Source: DASZUC01 sp035547775
Lineage (GTDB): Bacteria; Patescibacteriota; Saccharimonadia; Saccharimonadales; UBA4665
Direction: 5' to 3'
DNA length: 39,856 nucleotides
NCBI GenBank assembly: GCA_035547775.1
Contig: DASZUC010000054.1
Span: 1-39,856, forward strand
Position numbers and translations under genes: made by a program. How positions within the stretch are numbered: the stretch's first letter is position 1; each line of letters begins with the position of its first letter. This document shows positions 38,201 through 39,856 of this stretch, one piece after another. The notes below the pieces were generated by a model. It saw nothing but the letters and a program-made list of their open reading frames with translations. It was not told the origin of the DNA and ran no database searches.

Positions 38201-39856
38201 ATCTTAGCTACGGGTGTGGTGGTACCAGCACTACTGTAAAGATCTAAGATGTCGCCAGTCCCACTGGCACCCTGAATCTTGGCAGTTACACTGCTACTGA
38301 TACCTTGGATAAAGAAGTTACCACTGGTCTGCTTGTTGGTTAAGTTACCGGAATTATTTTGGATGAAGTCAGTGCCGTTGTTAGCCTCGTAAGTGGTACT
38401 ACAGCTGCTAATTTGTTTGGAGCCATTCTGACAGAGAATTGTACTGCCAGCCGAGCCCAAGGTGTTCACAGCCAGCGTACCAGTAAAGCTAGCCGCACTG
38501 CTAATGGTTTGGCTATTGATGGTGTTGCTACCCGTGGAAATATCGCCACTGGCTGAGCTCAATGATAACTGGCCGCTGCCGCCACTGCCGACACTGAGGG
38601 CGCCAGTAGCACTAATGGCTGAGCCGCTGACACCCAAGCTGTTGACGGCGCTACTGGTCAGCGTACCACCAGAGATGGTAGCTGTGTTAATCGTGCCGGC
38701 GGTCAGGTTGCCAGCGCTGTCGAATTTGGCGACAATGGCATTGCCGCTGGCGCCAGTTTGCAGATCAAGAATGTCTTTCGAGCTGGCAGAATCACCCCGA
38801 ATTGTCGCCGCCACTGTTGCGCCAGCAGCCTGGAAGTACTCGTTACCGGATTGAATCGTGGGTGCTGCTGGTGTCTGATTCTTAATGAAATCATTACCTG
38901 TTGTGGCTTCAAAACTGCTCTGGCAGGAGCTTAAGACACCGCCATTGCTACAGACAGCTGTGTCGTTAGCCGCCGTTGCCAGCGTGACCGTGGTATTACC
39001 TTGAATGGTTAGATTGCCATCAGTCTTTAAGGTGTTGCTGGCGCTAGCATACAGATTGGCGTTACTACCATTGTTAAAGTACAGCTTGCCAGTATTGGTG
39101 AAGCCAGTAATCACATTACCGCTGCTATCTTGGAGGTCAAAGAGGTCACCAGTTTGACCACTCTTGGCGGCAATCGCCGCCGTCGCCTGACTACTGGTAT
39201 CAGCCGATTGAATGTAGAAGTTGGCCGATTGAACACTGCCAATACCCACACTCGGCTTCGTGTTATTGATGTAGCCGGCGCCACCACTGCTGACGGCACA
39301 GGTGTCAATCGTACATAAGGTGTAGCTAGTCCCCGAAGCCGCCTCTGTTGGCAAGATGAAGGTGGCATTGCCGCTACCGGTAACTGTCCCTGGAGCGATG
39401 ATACCCAAGTTGGTACTACCAGCGGTCGCCAGATTGATTTGACCTGTTGTATTTCCTGCAGCACCAATGGTCAAATTACCACTGTTATCAAAGCTAGCAA
39501 CCGTATTGGATCCATCATTTAGATCAAGCAGATCACCAGAACTGCCGCCAGACTTGATTTCAGCCACTGGGTTGCTGCCGCTGCTCGCGCCCTGGATATA
39601 TAAAGCCGTGGAGCCACTGATACCACCGACGTTCAAGGTGCCGGTCGTCGAGGAGCTACCGATGCCAATGATACTCGTACCGTTATCAGTAAATAAGCTG
39701 CTACTGGTCAGGTGGCCACCGGTGGTGAAGTAAGCGACTTGACCAGAGGTACCACTACCAATCACTGCACCAGTAGTACCACAATTGGCGGCTGTCTGCA
39801 GACAGATGGTATCGCTTGAGCCAGCTGTACTGGGCAAATTCAGGCTGACATCGTTT
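35218..39856 (-). CDS. Giant secreted repeat protein (fibre-like), 3' part of gene; N-terminus outside window
   Basis: The reading frame stays open to the window edge, giving at least 1545 residues; the TTG at 39837 is an internal codon. The protein is rich in glycine, serine, threonine and asparagine. At least four units with the pattern Y/F-I-Q-x5-8-A-x-I-x-x-x-G-D-(I/L)-x-D-L-x-x-x-x-x-V-x-x-F-D-x-x-G-N-L-T occur at about 79-123, 207-252, 333-378 and 507-553 (counted from 39837). Between them are Cys-paired segments such as AVCSNGGVLSSC and ILCQNGSKQISSC. The C-terminal 230 residues form a different domain with beta-sandwich-like strands ending EISFNYLSSY. No LPxTG or membrane anchor is seen at the end. 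Confidence 0.8.
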   Translation of the reverse strand, partial: NDVSLNLPSTAGSSDTICLQTAANCGTTGAVIGSGTSGQVAYFTTGGHLTSSSLFTDNGTSIIGIGSSSTTGTLNVGGISGSTALYIQGASSGSNPVAEIKSGGSSGDLLDLNDGSNTVASFDNSGNLTIGAAGNTTGQINLATAGSTNLGIIAPGTVTGSGNATFILPTEAASGTSYTLCTIDTCAVSSGGAGYINNTKPSVGIGSVQSANFYIQSADTSSQATAAIAAKSGQTGDLFDLQDSSGNVITGFTNTGKLYFNNGSNANLYASASNTLKTDGNLTIQGNTTVTLATAANDTAVCSNGGVLSSCQSSFEATTGNDFIKNQTPAAPTIQSGNEYFQAAGATVAATIRGDSASSKDILDLQTGASGNAIVAKFDSAGNLTAGTINTATISGGTLTSSAVNSLGVSGSAISATGALSVGSGGSGQLSLSSASGDISTGSNTINSQTISSAASFTGTLAVNTLGSAGSTILCQNGSKQISSCSTTYEANNGTDFIQNNSGNLTNKQTSGNFFIQGISSSVTAKIQGASGTGDILDLYSSAGTTTPVAKIDKDGNLTATSVITSTIDTSSSTVLNLGASGTPTTSEIDLNQSTKLAGNKGLSFASGNGTFDQSSSSGSFKTGTGGVSLNGATDVAAGKNLQLDSGNGQLIIQGYGAGTGSPVSVTANSLTTGNFLKLNNSGSSYSGTAILADLAAGGSGTFTGNFVDFQNNDVSQFSIDDDGTISVQGHAGTTASSCSTGEVLSGANYYGGIAVGGACSNPSGFATLQNAYDNSGSTNPQITLNHSYNLATGVAIQDDGTTPLTGNLFQVTSNGGGSVYLGVKATGIATAGNLTVSGGSPSEIDGELKATNTTANGGVSILASGITETNSLKAGTSFQFGVDTSGNISTTGSLAVAPGGGNPNAFNVSNNAAVSQTFQSGSSATAGTFSVTNSSGGSGVIVNGVGFSLADNSAGASGVNTINAINFGSVTHHTSDNFNGLTFGSGYDNIINAGSIYTVTGTGAVTEGGALTVSNGGATVVNTASGQNILSLQSAASTNVFTVDHSGNVTLGGTYNGQTLTSAASFTGTVALATLGGATSSAYLCYNSSNQIASCSTTGTGAAYVQGGNSFGAQGLLGTKDNNSLDLITNNTSRLVVGTDGTFQFQGVSNPVIESATGADLTIDTHDTSNTLSVGATTHTITVGNTNAATVATFKAGAYNLKVTNTGVGINSGTPDAALSFGNGADRTIDVLQASSGNGNNLTVQAGNASTTGNTTGGNLYLLGGTNHGTGTDGSVVAKAQDTTNTATFQIQNSSGSALLTADTSSNMRVNIGTGVAAPTLSGAALVVTKSEVQTTFFAGNGSGGLTVSSTSTNAYEPLLTGSARHPINVTLAPEYPGATLTGNGDGSNVGTMTSDFCSTTLHINDSTNGTNVCTTSGDVHNYYSWTTSQGSAQDYDIYVRYQVPSNFNALAASSPLTMYGWATNTGTDAVQLSVYQTTGGTTSTCSTNTNVATTNTTWTSTSVSFGSCTITANSVLTFKVHVVAGTGDFARAGEISFNYLSSY

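Noticed and set aside
35551..39733. Numerous plus-strand frames opposite the giant repeat gene
   Set aside because: They result from the low-complexity, GC-balanced repeat sequence on the other strand; none has an SD or a -10 box and the amino-acid composition is not protein-like.
39837..39837. TTG at 39837 as the start of the giant protein
   Set aside because: The frame remains open upstream to the window edge and the residues before it continue the repeat-protein style; no SD is present. The gene is cut by the window.
35218..39856. Possible CRISPR array in the repetitive surface gene
   Set aside because: The repeats are degenerate, in frame with coding sequence, and differ in length and spacing; there are no identical direct repeats with uniform spacers and no cas genes.
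1..39856. UGA recoding as glycine (as in Gracilibacteria/Absconditabacteria)
   Set aside because: hpf, the PD-(D/E)XK gene and the second paralog end in TGA at expected lengths, and conserved genes such as secA have no internal TGA.
1..39856. tRNA genes
   Set aside because: No cloverleaf with a GTTCRANNC T-loop and matching acceptor stem was noticed by eye; a tRNAscan run would be decisive.

Overview
This window reads as chromosome of a small-genome bacterium of the Candidate Phyla Radiation (Patescibacteria), most likely Saccharibacteria (TM7). That call is inference from gene content; no tree was built. The supporting signs are a compact layout of core genes with mostly tiny gaps, a class I lysyl-tRNA synthetase, a prolyl-tRNA synthetase without the editing insertion, a short EF-Ts, Gram-positive-like envelope genes (LCP, HtrA, CPBP, RseP), and very large secreted repeat proteins. 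The standard code with TGA as a stop fits: several genes end in TGA and conserved genes have no internal TGA, which argues against the UGA-glycine lineages. I see no tRNA, rRNA, CRISPR array or transposase.

Layout. 1-5.4 kb: partial M16 peptidase, secA, an unknown gene, a hibernation factor and serS. 5.4-13.9 kb: mostly minus-strand accessory and housekeeping genes (PD-(D/E)XK nuclease-like protein, HAD phosphatase, HIT protein, odd nucleotidyltransferase, class IV aminotransferase, DUF427, zincin, lysS), with msrA on the plus strand. 13.9-18.6 kb: greA, proS, a CPBP-RseP intramembrane protease pair and frr. 18.7-20.0 kb: two tandem paralogous membrane-protein genes, each followed by a similar structured 3' element and a terminator. 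20.0-23.0 kb: tsf-rpsB, bL31 and prfA. 23.0-24.9 kb: a tandem pair of unknown soluble paralogs, then prmC. 25.1-31.3 kb: htrA, a polytopic protein and an LCP protein, then lepB, parB and parA. 31.4-39.9 kb: a cell-surface block in which a giant repeat fibre-like protein, a 42-residue basic protein, a triple tail-collar-like protein and a TolB-like protein form an apparent minus-strand operon.

Two gene-expression modes stand out. Many genes have a -10 hexamer ending 6 to 9 bases before the start codon and no usable Shine-Dalgarno, so their mRNAs are probably leaderless. Others (hpf, greA, tsf, rpsB, htrA, DUF427, the 42-residue gene and the paralogs at 18.8 and 19.5 kb) carry clear ribosome-binding sites. 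This pattern decides many start codons here.

The most novel-looking loci are the paired membrane-protein genes with covarying 3' RNA elements (18.7-20.0 kb) and the surface operon with phage-tail-collar-like modules (32.2-39.9 kb). The latter would suit an organism that lives attached to host cells, but function is inferred only.
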